From Trichomonas vaginalis G3 (Eukaryota > Parabasalia > Trichomonadida > Trichomonadidae), in NCBI RefSeq assembly GCF_026262505.1, contig NC_067205.1, forward strand, positions 14,632,001-14,696,000: a stretch of DNA of 64,000 nucleotides, read 5' to 3'. The notes beneath the pieces were generated by a model. It was not told the DNA's origin and did not search any database. It saw only the letters and a program-made list of their open reading frames with translations. The translations under genes were made by a program, and so were the position numbers. Shown in pieces: positions 38,001-48,121 of the stretch. The stretch's first letter is position 1. Every line of letters begins with the position of its first letter.

Positions 38001-38137
38001 ATGCATCTGAGGATATCATACAGAACTGCATCCAAATTGTAGGTCAGGATATGCAACAAAACGGAGATTCTCATGTAAGAGAAATTCTCGGATTCAATCA
38101 AAGATTGTTTAATAATTTAGCTACTTATTTCCAATAG
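35096..38137 (+). CDS. Karyopherin/importin beta-type nuclear transport receptor (1013 aa)
   Basis: The protein is a continuous series of helical HEAT-like repeats. An acidic insert (about residues 599-626, rich in Glu and Asp) is followed by KTESFAIRALGELMVSFPSQ, as in importin-4/5 (Kap121/Kap123) receptors, where an acidic loop engages cargo or Ran. The length is typical of the family. It would carry cargo through nuclear pores under RanGTP control. The exact subfamily is uncertain. The N-terminus EFLQNATAQHQEQQNAALEV fits the first HEAT repeat. Confidence 0.75.
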   Translation: MDQGAYNALLEFLQNATAQHQEQQNAALEVFNQFINVETIPYIFEALKQSSSTPIRSFCIILLRKIRISCQESFDDGIYEMIVQNLIENILKEQQYTIRANMVEELAEYHYINTELITNFAQNLFENQNLISTGLYFILKFIDFDDEYGDFINQMLPLLQNQFESNDEQTRTLSFKIFENAIFRGIKYIDILNECEWIPELIFNHLQRVCTSNASFDEAKAVIDLIEQALASEFYSGFDENQLEIYTVLATGLANQQLSVDIRLYIIQVIDDLFEFQVEESFSESFQIFIDLAANVYQELPGSEDYRIPLDLLVNSKFYEIYNRSFMSIIEILQPFIESEDEGKIVVSLNMFTDLFALLGKGYLPNAASNINDLIEPMTKYCLYYLSIDNANIVSAAAQFSQELFSALPNEMQNSLTELCTSLAQNINFMPNINALANILMASSVPPENHLEILDELLSSLSNTDSPIFADSLLQAIGCLIEIMPHGYDEQLSQLIPALNTFIGTGDKNLVAPAFECFSSLVVACPNLIVNHVEELVTTIVQLNKDLHNAIFDSAFSLLITLAGYLPDSILPLLEHVDQFIYDTIVRLDSMKPHKEKQIEEEEEEFNEEESQNDEEEEKDEESVFDMNAKTESFAIRALGELMVSFPSQLQNRMPFLLTMIKELNSSCMPQVVEAAVQAAIPLTMAMIKIGKSADDVLTAVLMSTPVANTVSISAAIWTVVGSVLEQLDQNGIVSSIGLISAFAAEAVGCVEDKRHPFHPVLQPPVLRAIQIYCERGGVEASEDILSIIQYIIDTIQSSKEEEEEINFSLMVLSSPAIAACAVALQNEEMLEIAINYALTVLQQNESQKLISSAIECLIIITKHHPQMIAENATAVAAQIAPYLSSTTECGISAVSLIFAFNLFANKILTDKEAENCLSMFGCKGDSKYLPLAAMFVFKCATTNPTVFSNWSLQISCALLSANDAIRRDASEDIIQNCIQIVGQDMQQNGDSHVREILGFNQRLFNNLATYFQ

Positions 38138-39600
38138 AGTAATAAAGATTTAATACTATTTGTTTATTTTTATCATTCTTAGAGATATCATCTTAATGCT
38201 GTTATTGATGTAAATTATAATCTTTGTAAGTTAAAGCTCTTGATTAATTTGAGTAATTAAATCTATTCGAAGTGATTTATAATCAATTCGAGTTTAGATA
38301 TAATAGAAAATTGAAAACGATTAAGAATTGAATCATAAAAGTAATAAAAAAATTACTGTATTTACTGATTTATTCCATTTCTTTGTGAAAAATTTAACGT
38401 CTCGTGTCGAATTGTGGTATATTGAAGAACGAAATTTCAAATTGCTTTAATTTGGGCAAAGATCCAATAGTTATCAATAGTAGAGCAGTTCTACATCAAT
38501 ATTTCGATACTTTGATTTTCCAAAATTTTTTCAAAAATCGAAATACGACATGAAAAATAATAATTTTGATAATATAAAATTTGATTTTGAAATTTTTTTG
38601 GAATGTAAGGTTGCAAAATTCAATGATTATCATTGAGAAAACATAATTCAGTAAAAGTAAATGCTACAAATGAATATATTTTATAACTAAATTTCAGTTC
38701 ACAAGATAATTCCTTAAAAACACACTTTTTGCATAATGATTAATTTTTTTTTAAATATCAGATACGATAACATATGATTGCGAACCGCAGGTTATAATTA
38801 CCATATTAATGCACTTCTAATTCCTTATATCCGAACCCTTAATATTAGGATTGATTTTTATTGCCAGTTTTGATCGAAGGATTCCTATACATCATCGAAG
38901 CAAGATTGAATGGTCTTTGAGTTGATCATAGGATTTGATTATACATCAAAAATCAAGCCAATTATAGCAGTGATGCTAATCAAAAAAGAGTAATTTCCTT
39001 TTTATCAAATATGAGCGAAAACGAACACAATGTTTAAATATCAGGTAGGATGCGCATATAAAATGATACTTATTACTTTTAATGTACTTGATATGCGAAA
39101 ATCATGCAATTTCATTTCTGATAAAAAATAATTCGGAAGAGAATCTCGAGTTTAAAATCGATTCTTACATACCAAGGCATGTAGTTAACTAATTTAGTTA
39201 CAGAAGCCATCATTCGTTTTTTCCTAGAATATTTATCTCAAAAATTATTTTGATCGAACATAATCATTACTTACTATATATTTCAATATTAACCAAAAAT
39301 GGCCAATTTTTTTTGAAAGGGGATCTTTTCGGATTCAATTTTATTATCCTTTACTATAATGATATATTTTATAATATTATAGAATTCTGAGAGATTTATA
39401 TTTTCTCCGCTAACGCTTCTTTCCAAAGAAAAAACGATGAAAATCTCGATCACAATAATTGAAAGCGGAAACGGTTATTTGTTAACAATTAAGAAAACAA
39501 TTTCTTCAAAGAATAAAATTTAACAGATAGAGCATATAAAACTGTAATATTTTCTGATAACAACGATGAAGGAATTATTTGAATAAATGTAAATCTCAGT
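38138..39600. other. AT-rich host intergenic region
   Basis: About 1.5 kb without a supportable gene. I see no tandem repeat, long hairpin or RNA gene. Confidence 0.6.
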
Positions 39601-39607
39601 TCATTTT
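39601..39607 (+). promoter_or_regulatory. Initiator-like element (TCATTTT)
   Basis: TCATTTT lies 15 bp before the methionine gamma-lyase ATG and fits the trichomonad initiator consensus TCAYTTW closely. In this organism transcripts start at the A within a few bases of the coding start. Confidence 0.6.
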
Positions 39608-39615
39608 TAGACAAC

Positions 39616-40806
39616 ATGTCTCACGAGAGAATGACCCCAGCAACAGCATGCATCCATGCTAATCCACAGAAGGATCAGTTTGGAGCAGCCATCCCACCAA
39701 TCTACCAAACATCAACATTCGTTTTCGATAACTGCCAACAGGGTGGAAACAGATTCGCTGGTCAGGAATCCGGCTACATCTACACACGTCTCGGCAACCC
39801 AACAGTTTCAAACCTCGAAGGCAAGATCGCCTTCCTCGAGAAAACAGAAGCATGCGTTGCCACATCTTCTGGCATGGGTGCCATTGCTGCTACAGTTTTG
39901 ACAATCCTCAAGGCCGGAGATCACTTAATCTCCGATGAGTGCCTTTATGGCTGCACACATGCTCTCTTTGAGCACGCATTGACAAAGTTCGGCATCCAGG
40001 TCGACTTCATCAACACAGCCATCCCAGGCGAGGTCAAGAAGCACATGAAGCCAAACACAAAGATTGTCTATTTCGAGACACCAGCCAACCCAACACTCAA
40101 GATCATCGACATGGAGCGCGTCTGCAAGGACGCCCACAGCCAGGAGGGCGTCTTAGTTATCGCCGATAACACATTCTGCTCACCAATGATCACAAACCCA
40201 GTCGACTTTGGCGTCGATGTTGTTGTCCACTCTGCAACAAAGTACATCAACGGCCACACAGATGTCGTCGCTGGCCTTATCTGTGGCAAGGCTGACCTCC
40301 TTCAACAGATTCGTATGGTTGGTATCAAGGATATCACAGGATCTGTTATCAGCCCACACGACGCTTGGCTCATCACACGTGGCCTCTCAACACTCAACAT
40401 CAGAATGAAGGCTGAGAGCGAGAACGCCATGAAGGTCGCTGAGTACCTCAAATCTCACCCAGCCGTTGAGAAGGTTTACTACCCAGGCTTCGAGGACCAC
40501 GAGGGCCACGATATCGCTAAGAAGCAGATGAGAATGTACGGTTCAATGATCACATTCATCCTCAAGTCCGGCTTCGAAGGCGCTAAGAAGCTCCTCGACA
40601 ACCTCAAGCTTATCACACTTGCAGTTTCCCTTGGTGGCTGCGAGTCCCTCATCCAGCACCCAGCTTCAATGACTCACGCTGTCGTTCCAAAGGAGGAGCG
40701 TGAGGCCGCTGGTATTACAGATGGCATGATCCGCCTTTCTGTCGGTATTGAAGATGCCGACGAACTCATCGCTGATTTCAAACAGGGCCTTGACGCTCTT
40801 TTATAA
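39616..40806 (+). CDS. mgl: Methionine gamma-lyase (PLP enzyme, 396 aa)
   Basis: The sequence is a full-length cystathionine gamma-lyase-family enzyme: YTRLGNPTVSNLEGKIAFLE near the N-terminus, LYGCTH with active-site Tyr111 and Cys113, ADNTFCSP (Asp184), and SATKYINGH with the PLP-binding Lys209. Cys113 is the hallmark of methionine gamma-lyases, which split methionine to methanethiol, ammonia and 2-oxobutyrate. Trichomonas is known to have two such genes, probably gained from bacteria; I cannot say which this is. Codons favour C/G at third positions far more than neighbours, suggesting high expression. Confidence 0.95.
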   Translation: MSHERMTPATACIHANPQKDQFGAAIPPIYQTSTFVFDNCQQGGNRFAGQESGYIYTRLGNPTVSNLEGKIAFLEKTEACVATSSGMGAIAATVLTILKAGDHLISDECLYGCTHALFEHALTKFGIQVDFINTAIPGEVKKHMKPNTKIVYFETPANPTLKIIDMERVCKDAHSQEGVLVIADNTFCSPMITNPVDFGVDVVVHSATKYINGHTDVVAGLICGKADLLQQIRMVGIKDITGSVISPHDAWLITRGLSTLNIRMKAESENAMKVAEYLKSHPAVEKVYYPGFEDHEGHDIAKKQMRMYGSMITFILKSGFEGAKKLLDNLKLITLAVSLGGCESLIQHPASMTHAVVPKEEREAAGITDGMIRLSVGIEDADELIADFKQGLDALL

Positions 40807-40938
40807 ACTCTACTTAGTTTCTTGACTTTAATTAATTTTAGAAATTTTTAAATTTTCTCTTTTTTCACCCTTTATTTTCCCTATAATGCTCAAAAATCTT
40901 CTAATAATTCATTACCATTGCTAAACAAGCACGAACTT

Positions 40939-40952
40939 GGTCAAAAGTGACA
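40939..40952 (+). promoter_or_regulatory. Candidate promoter motif GGTCAAAAGTGACA
   Basis: It lies directly before the ATG at 40954. A 13/14 match (GGTCAAAAGTGTCA) lies at 49826-49839 upstream of the SYCP2-like gene. It may be a host core promoter element. Confidence 0.35.
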
Positions 40953-40953
40953 A

Positions 40954-41337
40954 ATGAACACAAGCTCTACTGAAGATAATTTCCAAGGATTGATTAACCA
41001 ACTTGATGCAGTGTACGATAAAATGTCAGGTGCTAAAAGGAATCAAATCGTACAAGAACATGAAGCTTTAATTAAATTCACTAACGATTTTCAAAAAAAT
41101 CAAACAAAATTTATAGGTGATTTCTTAGATATCGAATCGCCAATCCCTGAAAAAACTACTAAAATTGCTACTCCTGATACTATACAAGCGGCAAATCAAC
41201 AATTTGATCAATTTTTGCAATTCAAACAGAAAAAGGAAATCCAGATTGATATATCAGCTCAAAAAGTAACTGATTTCAACAAAGAAATGTGCAATTCTAT
41301 TAATGCATTTATGAGTACTTCAACATCAAATAATTAA
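40954..41337 (+). CDS. Small helical hypothetical protein (127 aa)
   Basis: The product is Gln/Asn/Lys-rich and largely helical (NQLDAVYDKMSGAKRNQIVQ; QFDQFLQFKQKKEIQID) with no membrane segment. The ATG directly follows the GGTCAAAAGTGACA motif, which supports it as a real host gene. A cytoskeletal, vesicle or Mediator-like small subunit would fit the composition, but no family is recognised. Confidence 0.6.
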   Translation: MNTSSTEDNFQGLINQLDAVYDKMSGAKRNQIVQEHEALIKFTNDFQKNQTKFIGDFLDIESPIPEKTTKIATPDTIQAANQQFDQFLQFKQKKEIQIDISAQKVTDFNKEMCNSINAFMSTSTSNN

Positions 41338-43002
41338 TTTGATACTACGACGATGAAAATACAAGAAGATTAATATTACAAGTTGTAATTATTTTTTCGC
41401 TATATTTATATCTATTTTCTTATGACTATTTTCGATCATATTCTCTTGATGTTATTTCAGTTAACAGATTTCTGAGAATAACTTATTCCATTATGAGTCT
41501 TTGTATTTTTTTTACATAATATACAATCAATTTTATTTTCGTTCATAATATTCGATTTCAATTTAAAAATTGATTCCAAATCATGTTGATTTAATTGTAT
41601 TTTCTGATGCACACGGATTAATTGTTATGCTAATTTTTTTTCTTTTTCAATATAGAACAATTTTTTAAAATTTATTTTTATTTTTATATAAATATGGAGA
41701 GAGGGTCAAAGTTGCTATTTGTCACTTTTCCACAAGAATATAATGGGGAAAAAGTTATCATATAGTTGATCTCATTCACTGAGGTGAGAGATGCATGTAG
41801 TGTAATGGGATAAACAGTTGGATTGCTGCTCTAAGTCCTAGGTTCGAGACACATTGGCTTCATTTTTCTCTTTTTTATTGACGTAAACTATTCAATTTTT
41901 GTGTTCTCCATTCAAATTTCAGAATTTTTTTTGCAGATTTCACGCTACATTCGAAGTTACCTTTTGTAACAACCACCACTGCCTACGAAAGACGAAAGTG
42001 TGTCACGATTTCACCCGGAAATCCGACGGTTGTTTAAGAGTATGCACTTTTGTCACCTACTCTATAAATATGTATGGAAAATCAATTCAACGACTTAAAA
42101 TAGTTTCTATATTTGGCATAGGTTGCCGATAAAATCGAAAAGTCTGTTTATGTAAGAAATTGTGATCATGATTTCCTTGAAATTGACATCAGGTTTTTCA
42201 ATATTGAAATATTTCATAAAGTGGTTCAATAATCTTATTGGAAAATGATATGTTTGGATTTGATTTTTTCATATTGGATATAAAATATATTTGTAAACGA
42301 TGGACTTGACTTTCTTAAACTGCAACGTCATCAACCGCTAAATAGATCGTTGAATTAAAACTACTTTTCAGAAAATAAATTGAATTTTTTGAATGGTTGG
42401 CAGTTTTCAATAAAAATCCTTGATAATAATTAAGGGTTTCGTTTTGCGAAAAAACGTACAATACGCAATTTCGCTAAAAAACATTTAGCTAGCAATTTCG
42501 ACCTTTGACTCCACTCAAGACGTCACTTTTTTAATTTTGCGGTATCATATTTTTGGAAAATCTTTATGAATATTATATAAAAAGTCTCTTTAATATCTAT
42601 ATTTCATATTTTTATCGATTTTTAAAGTTTTTGCGAAAAGTATTCAATTATTTTTGCTATTTGGTCGGGTAAATGTCAGATTTGCGACATTTTCTGATAT
42701 GATATTCAGATTCTACGTTGATAATAATGCTTATAGAACCCTCTTGCTATTGTGTCAAAATTGCGAAACCGATAGCAAAAATATCTCGCAATATCAAAAT
42801 TGAGATATTGAGTGAATTATGCATTATAGAGATTAAAAATCTGATTTGTGAAAACATCTCATCAGTTTCTAGCTAATTCAAAAATCTTTACTATCTTATT
42901 CGATTAAAATGAAAAGGGAATAGTTTCATTATGCTTTAAATGACAGCCTTATAATCTAATCATAGTTTTCGCTCAATATGCAGCATTTTTTTTTCGAAAT
43001 CT
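41338..43002. other. Host intergenic region with a tRNA-like sequence
   Basis: No protein gene is supported. A possible degenerate tRNA-like sequence lies near 41791-41860. The rest is AT-rich and leads into the MULE transposase gene. Confidence 0.55.
41791..41860 (+). tRNA. Possible degenerate tRNA-like sequence
   Basis: TAGTGTAATGG (41798-41808) resembles an A box and GGTTCGAGAC (41841-41850) a B box, with spacing like that of the sequence at 16168-16240. GGATT/AGTCC can form an anticodon-like stem but with a 9-nt loop, and acceptor and T stems are poor. A T-rich stretch follows. Weak evidence. Confidence 0.25.
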
Positions 43003-44163
43003 ATGGTCAATATCCTAAATACTGATTGCTTTGCATTCATATCTCTTACATTTTCTATACCCACATCACTATTCATTGCTATTCCAGAGATGTACGCTCA
43101 AAAACCACGTGCAATCAAACGATTTGCAGAGAGAATACATGCTCTTCAAACTAGATATTCTCCTGACGATGTTGTGTCATTGCAAATCTTTGTTCACACA
43201 GTACAAGAAGAATCTCCAGATGATCTCATTGCATTTGAAGTCTCAGACAATAATATGTGTTTCTATTACGCGCCTTTTGAAGGCAAAGCTTATGCGCATA
43301 GTATCAAGACATTTCATATAGACAGCACCTATAAATTGTTGCGATCAAACATTCCATTGTATGCATTTACTGGCAAAATCAAAGATTTTCACATTTTCCC
43401 TTTTTTATATTTCTTTTGTCAACCAGACACTTATCAAAACATTCAAGTTTGCGTGTGCGCCTATCTCAGATGGGTAACAATTGAGCCAGAATACATTAGC
43501 ATGGACTGTGCTCCACAGATAGCTCAAGCAATAGAAGAAAGCATTCCACAAGCTCAAATACTTTGGTGCGGAGTACATGTTCTTCGTGCAATTCTTCGCA
43601 AATCAAATAAGTTTTCTTCTCAAGAAAAATTTGAACAATTCTATAATTTGATGAAGGATTTAGTCTTCAAATTAGATGCAGAACATGAGGAAGAAGCAAA
43701 TGCTGCCTATGATCAAGTTCTGGAGTTGCTCGACACAGATCCAACAGCATCTCAATACTTTAACAGACAATGGCGTTACAACATATCAAGATGGATTGCT
43801 CGTGACAGGCGTGAAGGCGACGCAACTAACAATATTGCCGAAGCTCATTTTAGAACACTCAAACATGACTATTTTCCTGATCGAAAAAATCTCAGAATTG
43901 ATGATGTTATTATAGAAATTTATACAAAAGTGATACCATCTTTCGTTATCAAACTCAAAATTGATCAAAATCCAGCAGATGACCGTGTCATTAGGATCAT
44001 GGAAAAAGCAACTAACGCAGAAATTGATGTAAAAAGACAAAGAAAAATCGAGAGTATTTCAATGCTCAATAGATTGCTCAATGCTGTTAGTGATGACTCA
44101 ATAGATCCCACTAAAATATATCCTACCTTGAAAGTATTATTACAAAGAACTCATTTTATTTAA
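43003..44163 (+). CDS. MULE transposase (386 aa)
   Basis: The DDE signature of Mutator-like transposases is present: FHIDSTYKL (D107), YISMDCAPQIAQAI (D168), a C/H pair in WCGVHVLRAI (C189, H192), and TNNIAEAHFRTLKHDYF (E280). The N-terminus lacks the zinc-finger region of longer MULE transposases, so this copy may be shortened. Downstream tandem repeats (44335-44895) might belong to the element. I could not find terminal inverted repeats. The reading frame is intact. Confidence 0.85.
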   Translation: MVNILNTDCFAFISLTFSIPTSLFIAIPEMYAQKPRAIKRFAERIHALQTRYSPDDVVSLQIFVHTVQEESPDDLIAFEVSDNNMCFYYAPFEGKAYAHSIKTFHIDSTYKLLRSNIPLYAFTGKIKDFHIFPFLYFFCQPDTYQNIQVCVCAYLRWVTIEPEYISMDCAPQIAQAIEESIPQAQILWCGVHVLRAILRKSNKFSSQEKFEQFYNLMKDLVFKLDAEHEEEANAAYDQVLELLDTDPTASQYFNRQWRYNISRWIARDRREGDATNNIAEAHFRTLKHDYFPDRKNLRIDDVIIEIYTKVIPSFVIKLKIDQNPADDRVIRIMEKATNAEIDVKRQRKIESISMLNRLLNAVSDDSIDPTKIYPTLKVLLQRTHFI

Positions 44164-44334
44164 TTTTGATTTTAATTTGAGATTAAATTATTAAATTTTA
44201 ATTCTTTATTTTTTAGGATTGTTAGCTTTGTAAGATTGCTTTCTCACAAGAGAAAACAAGTATAAGGTTTAAGCTGTATGTATTAAAGTTATAAATATTT
44301 GATTTTAAAAAAAATCAAGATTTTAAACTTTAAA

Positions 44335-44629
44335 GGTATTAATTATGATTATCTTTCTTTAGCTTTACATGCTGTATGCTACTTTTGGAAACTGCTCTAT
44401 TGTATTAGAATGTTTTTAAATTTTGCACCTAAAAATGCGTAATATTAAAAATTAAGGTATTAATTATGATTATCTTTCTTTAGCTTTACATGCTGTATGC
44501 TACTTTTGGAAACTGCTCTATTGTATTAGAATGTTTTTAAATTTTGCACCTAAAAATGCGTAATATTAAAAATTAAGGTATTAATTATGATTATCTTTCT
44601 TTAGCTTTACATGCTGTATGCTACTTTTG
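44335..44629. repeat. Tandem repeat, 121-bp unit, 2.4 copies
   Basis: GGTATTAATTATGATTATCT begins units at 44335, 44456 and 44577. The second unit is nearly identical to the first, and the third ends after CTACTTTTG. It lies 170 bp downstream of the transposase. Confidence 0.9.
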
Positions 44630-44740
44630 TCTTTGAGACATTCCATAATTTAAGTTAAGAAGCTTTAAAAAAAGCAAAAAAATGTAATAAAATAAAAAAA
44701 TTTTTAGTATCGATAATCTGAAATATGTTGTTTACTTAAA

Positions 44741-44895
44741 CCGCGAGCGAAGCGAGGGGCTTAGTTTCGTACAATCTTTTTTCGAATCTGTTCTTTTCGT
44801 CAGCCGCGAGCGAAGCGAGTGGCTTAGTTTCGTAATTTCATACAATCTTTTTTCGAATCTGTTATTTTTGTCAACCGCGAGCGAAGCGAGTGGCT
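44741..44895. repeat. Three spaced GC-rich repeats CCGCGAGCGAAGCGAG
   Basis: The 16-mer CCGCGAGCGAAGCGAG occurs at 44741, 44804 and 44875, each followed by GGGGC or TGGC. The two gaps share CAATCTTTTTTCGAATCTGT. The GC-rich, partly palindromic core contrasts with the AT-rich surroundings. Confidence 0.85.
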
Positions 44896-45613
44896 TTTTA
44901 TTTTTAAATTTTTTTTCTTCCTTACTTTTTTTCCCTTACTTACAAATTTGATAGTAACTTACCAAATCTCTCTATCATATAATAATAAATTAATCCATTT
45001 TTTGTTTCAAATCTAACACTTTACATTTCTGACATGTAAACATGTCACTTTTCACTTCACCTCACTGGGCAAGTTTGTGCCCCCCTCATTTGATTTTTAT
45101 ATAAAATAGTTATATATTAGAAAATAATATGAGTTTATGTGATATTATTTTTCAGAAGATTTTGTGTTCTTATTCAAAATTTTATTTTTTTATTAAAAAG
45201 AATCTTTACAAAATATACATTTACTTTAATTAATATTTAAAAACGTGCTCTATCAAAAGTCCAAAAATTCAATATTTTAGCTTTTCTGAGGTGTCACTTC
45301 TGATGAATTTCTGTTTACAACAGCATAAGTTCCTTAATTAATGAGCATACGATTCAGTCATTTTGTAAATGGATCTTTTCAATGAATATTGTTAAAGCTC
45401 AAAATTTTAATGGCATTATGATCATAACAATTGTTTCGAAAATATATTTTTATTCCGCAACAGTTTGAAATAGTTATCAAAAATCTCTCAACTAAAAATC
45501 ATAAAGATTGAATTAAGGGATTAATACATTCCAATCTAAAAACAAGAATTTTGAAATATTTACAAAAATTCAATGCTTATTTCATTTTTTTTTTACATAT
45601 ATCTGAAATTCAA
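44896..45613. other. AT-rich host intergenic region
   Basis: No gene is supported. An initiator-like TCATTTT lies at 45582-45588, 26 bp before the next ATG. Confidence 0.55.
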
Positions 45614-46435
45614 ATGACAATTCTTAAACCTCGATCATCAAACATTCTTGTTACGGATTCTGATCCCTTGCCGCAGTCTATTTCTCCTTCATTAATTAAT
45701 TTGAGACAAGAATTATCTCAGCAGCAAATAATATCAAAACCAAGGGGTGTCAAGACTAATATTCAATTTTACCAAGAGATGTCATATGAACAAGCTTGTT
45801 TTGGGCTCCTCAATATATTCACAAATAATTATGACAAAGCATGCAATGATATTAGCATAATTTCAGATTATTTATCAGTAAGAGACTTACGTACCTTAGT
45901 TCGAGTATTAAATTTATGTGAAATCTCAGATTTATTTAATCATAGAAAACCAGTTTTATGCCTCATGATTCAGAGTTTCTTAAATCAACCATTAATGAAA
46001 GACCTTTATACAGATGTAATTTTAACGAAGCCATCCCAACTCTATCCAGATAATACCTATACAATCGATAATTTCATTTATAACAAAAATGATGAACTCA
46101 ATGTTTCCAAAAACATAGAATTAAATAGCAATACAAAAGATGAGTCATCAACCATTATTAAAGTACATCATTTCTCAAAAATTGACGGTAAATCGTCAAA
46201 AACTTTTAGTTCAAATCCGATTCCACAACATATTCAGTTTCAAAAATGTGAACTTTTGATCAAAAGTGCAGAATCTCCTTTTGTAATCGATCCGATAGAT
46301 AATTTTACATATTCTAAGTCAGATGTAGAAAAATTGAAGCAAACAGTCACAACCTTATCAAATAGGCTTACCGAAATGGAACGAAATGTTTCTGCATTAG
46401 AAACCAAAATTTCAGAAATCGAAAACAAAATTTAG
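45614..46435 (+). CDS. Coiled-coil protein, tandem paralogue 1 (273 aa)
   Basis: I start at ATG 45614, downstream of an initiator-like box. Residues about 60-130 (EMSYEQACFGLLNIF ... ISDYLSVRDLRTLVRVLNL) align with the next gene downstream (AMSQEQVKEALARIF ... ISDNLSVRKLRVIIHTLRL). Both end in a leucine-zipper-like coiled coil (LSNRLTEMERNVSALETKIS). The two are tandem duplicates that have diverged strongly. The conserved N-terminal helical unit is not one I recognise. Oligomerisation via the C-terminus is likely. Confidence 0.65.
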   Translation: MTILKPRSSNILVTDSDPLPQSISPSLINLRQELSQQQIISKPRGVKTNIQFYQEMSYEQACFGLLNIFTNNYDKACNDISIISDYLSVRDLRTLVRVLNLCEISDLFNHRKPVLCLMIQSFLNQPLMKDLYTDVILTKPSQLYPDNTYTIDNFIYNKNDELNVSKNIELNSNTKDESSTIIKVHHFSKIDGKSSKTFSSNPIPQHIQFQKCELLIKSAESPFVIDPIDNFTYSKSDVEKLKQTVTTLSNRLTEMERNVSALETKISEIENKI

Positions 46436-47012
46436 GATAAGCATGGGACATGGAAGCATATAATGCTTTAAAATTCAGTAAGGATTTTAATCCCATTGCT
46501 CTATTTCGATCACCACATATTTATTATTATTTTTTTATAATTTCTTTCAGAATTGTAACAATACGCAAGAATCAACAAAGATTACGATATACTCAATACT
46601 TCATTTTAGGGATATGGTTCAAATGGACTCAAGGAAGGTGAATTCCGAGTGTAAATGCAGTCCATTATTTACTTAATCATATCTTTTTATATATTTTTAC
46701 ATTGTTTTTAATCTAAATATCTTGTTTTTAAGTTTAACTGCTTATCATCTTCAATTTTTGAAATGAAACAGAGAAGTTATCAGAGTTTTGCATTAATTCA
46801 CATGAAAGTTACATAAAGGAGATAAATAATTGAGATTGATTTCCATCTTCTGAGTGTTTTACAAAATTACTCTTTAAATAAAGCCTCTTTCTAAGTTAAT
46901 GTTCATTTCAACCAAAACTTTATCTGACAAAAATTCTGATTTGCAAATTTGTCAGCTTTTTCGGATATTCAATTTTTATACATTCAATTTCTGTACATCC
47001 GAACTCTTGAGA
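46436..47012. other. AT-rich intergenic region between the tandem paralogues
   Basis: I see no gene. A TCAATTT box at 46984-46990 is suitably placed for an ATG at 47013. Confidence 0.5.
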
Positions 47013-47789
47013 ATGCAACAGCCTGAACAAACCGAAAATCGGCCAGATCAAGCTCCCGAAACTCCAATCAATGCTCAAATTTCGGATAAAACAACATCAA
47101 AACCATCAAACAAAAAGAGAAATTTCACAACTGCGATGTCTCAAGAGCAAGTGAAAGAGGCCCTTGCTAGGATCTTCTCTTCGTATTACGAACGTGACAA
47201 TCTCAATGAAGCAGCGATTTCGGATAATTTGTCTGTCAGAAAATTACGTGTCATTATTCACACACTAAGACTTTCCAACGTTGTAGAAACTAGCGTGAGG
47301 AAGCCATACTTGTGTGAATTATTGATAAAATTCTTGCAATCAGATTTAATGATCCTAAAGTACAAAAAATACAGTGAAGAGAAAGAAAGAAGTGCTAAAA
47401 GAAGAGCAGAGAAGAAATTAGAAATGGAGCATCAACGCGAAGCTCAGCAACCAAAAGAAAATCACACTGACACAAAAGCGAACGATTCAACGACTTCGAT
47501 TCGTACAAGATCACACCAGCATACTGTAGAACCAGAAATGGAAAAACAGCAAGTGAATGAAAATGCTCAAGAGCAAAAAAGTATTGCCCCACAAAAAATT
47601 GAAACAGAAACTTCTATCCAGTTTACAACTGTGCCTCAAACACTAATGAATGCATCACATGCTATACTCGCACTACAAAAATTGAATAAAGTTATTTGGA
47701 CGTTGTCCGATAAAATAACTGAGCTTGAAAAAGCAATCTCAATTCTTGTTGTACGTATATCGGAAGCTGAACAAATGTATGGGTTATAA
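47013..47789 (+). CDS. Coiled-coil protein, tandem paralogue 2 (258 aa)
   Basis: I prefer ATG 47013 over an upstream in-frame ATG at 46899 because it matches the start of the paralogue and follows an initiator-like TCAATTT. The conserved helical unit (SQEQVKEALARIFSSYYE to LCELLIKFLQ) is followed by a charged Lys/Glu/Gln-rich linker and a C-terminal coiled coil (LSDKITELEKAISILVVRIS). See the neighbouring gene for the shared pattern. Function unknown. Confidence 0.65.
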   Translation: MQQPEQTENRPDQAPETPINAQISDKTTSKPSNKKRNFTTAMSQEQVKEALARIFSSYYERDNLNEAAISDNLSVRKLRVIIHTLRLSNVVETSVRKPYLCELLIKFLQSDLMILKYKKYSEEKERSAKRRAEKKLEMEHQREAQQPKENHTDTKANDSTTSIRTRSHQHTVEPEMEKQQVNENAQEQKSIAPQKIETETSIQFTTVPQTLMNASHAILALQKLNKVIWTLSDKITELEKAISILVVRISEAEQMYGL

Positions 47790-48121
47790 CTTTGTTTTTT
47801 TATATAAAATTGTTAGTTATTTGTTTTAATCGTATTTTCTTCATTTTCTTTTCAGCCTTTTCTTCAACACACTTGGATGTCTCGAATATCCATTTTATGC
47901 CAAAGATTACTCCGCTTTTACTATAATTTCCTTTAAATTGTTTAGATTTCGGTTTCACATTCATTTTATTCTCCATCACAACCAAAAATCCAATTAAACA
48001 AACGTCAAACTCATATGATAATAAACTTATTTATGAAATTAAAATAATTCAGATTCAATGTTCTGAATTTCACCTTATACTCTATAAAATATTAAACTAT
48101 TCCAATAATATACTCTATATT
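47790..48121. other. Short host intergenic region
   Basis: AT-rich, between convergent gene ends. A 61-codon minus-strand frame at 47800-47985 is Lys-rich and unconvincing. Confidence 0.5.

Noticed and set aside
41899-42132. 77-codon plus-strand frame rich in Cys and His
   Set aside because: No initiator-like box, no recognisable domain pattern, and composition typical of chance AT-rich frames.
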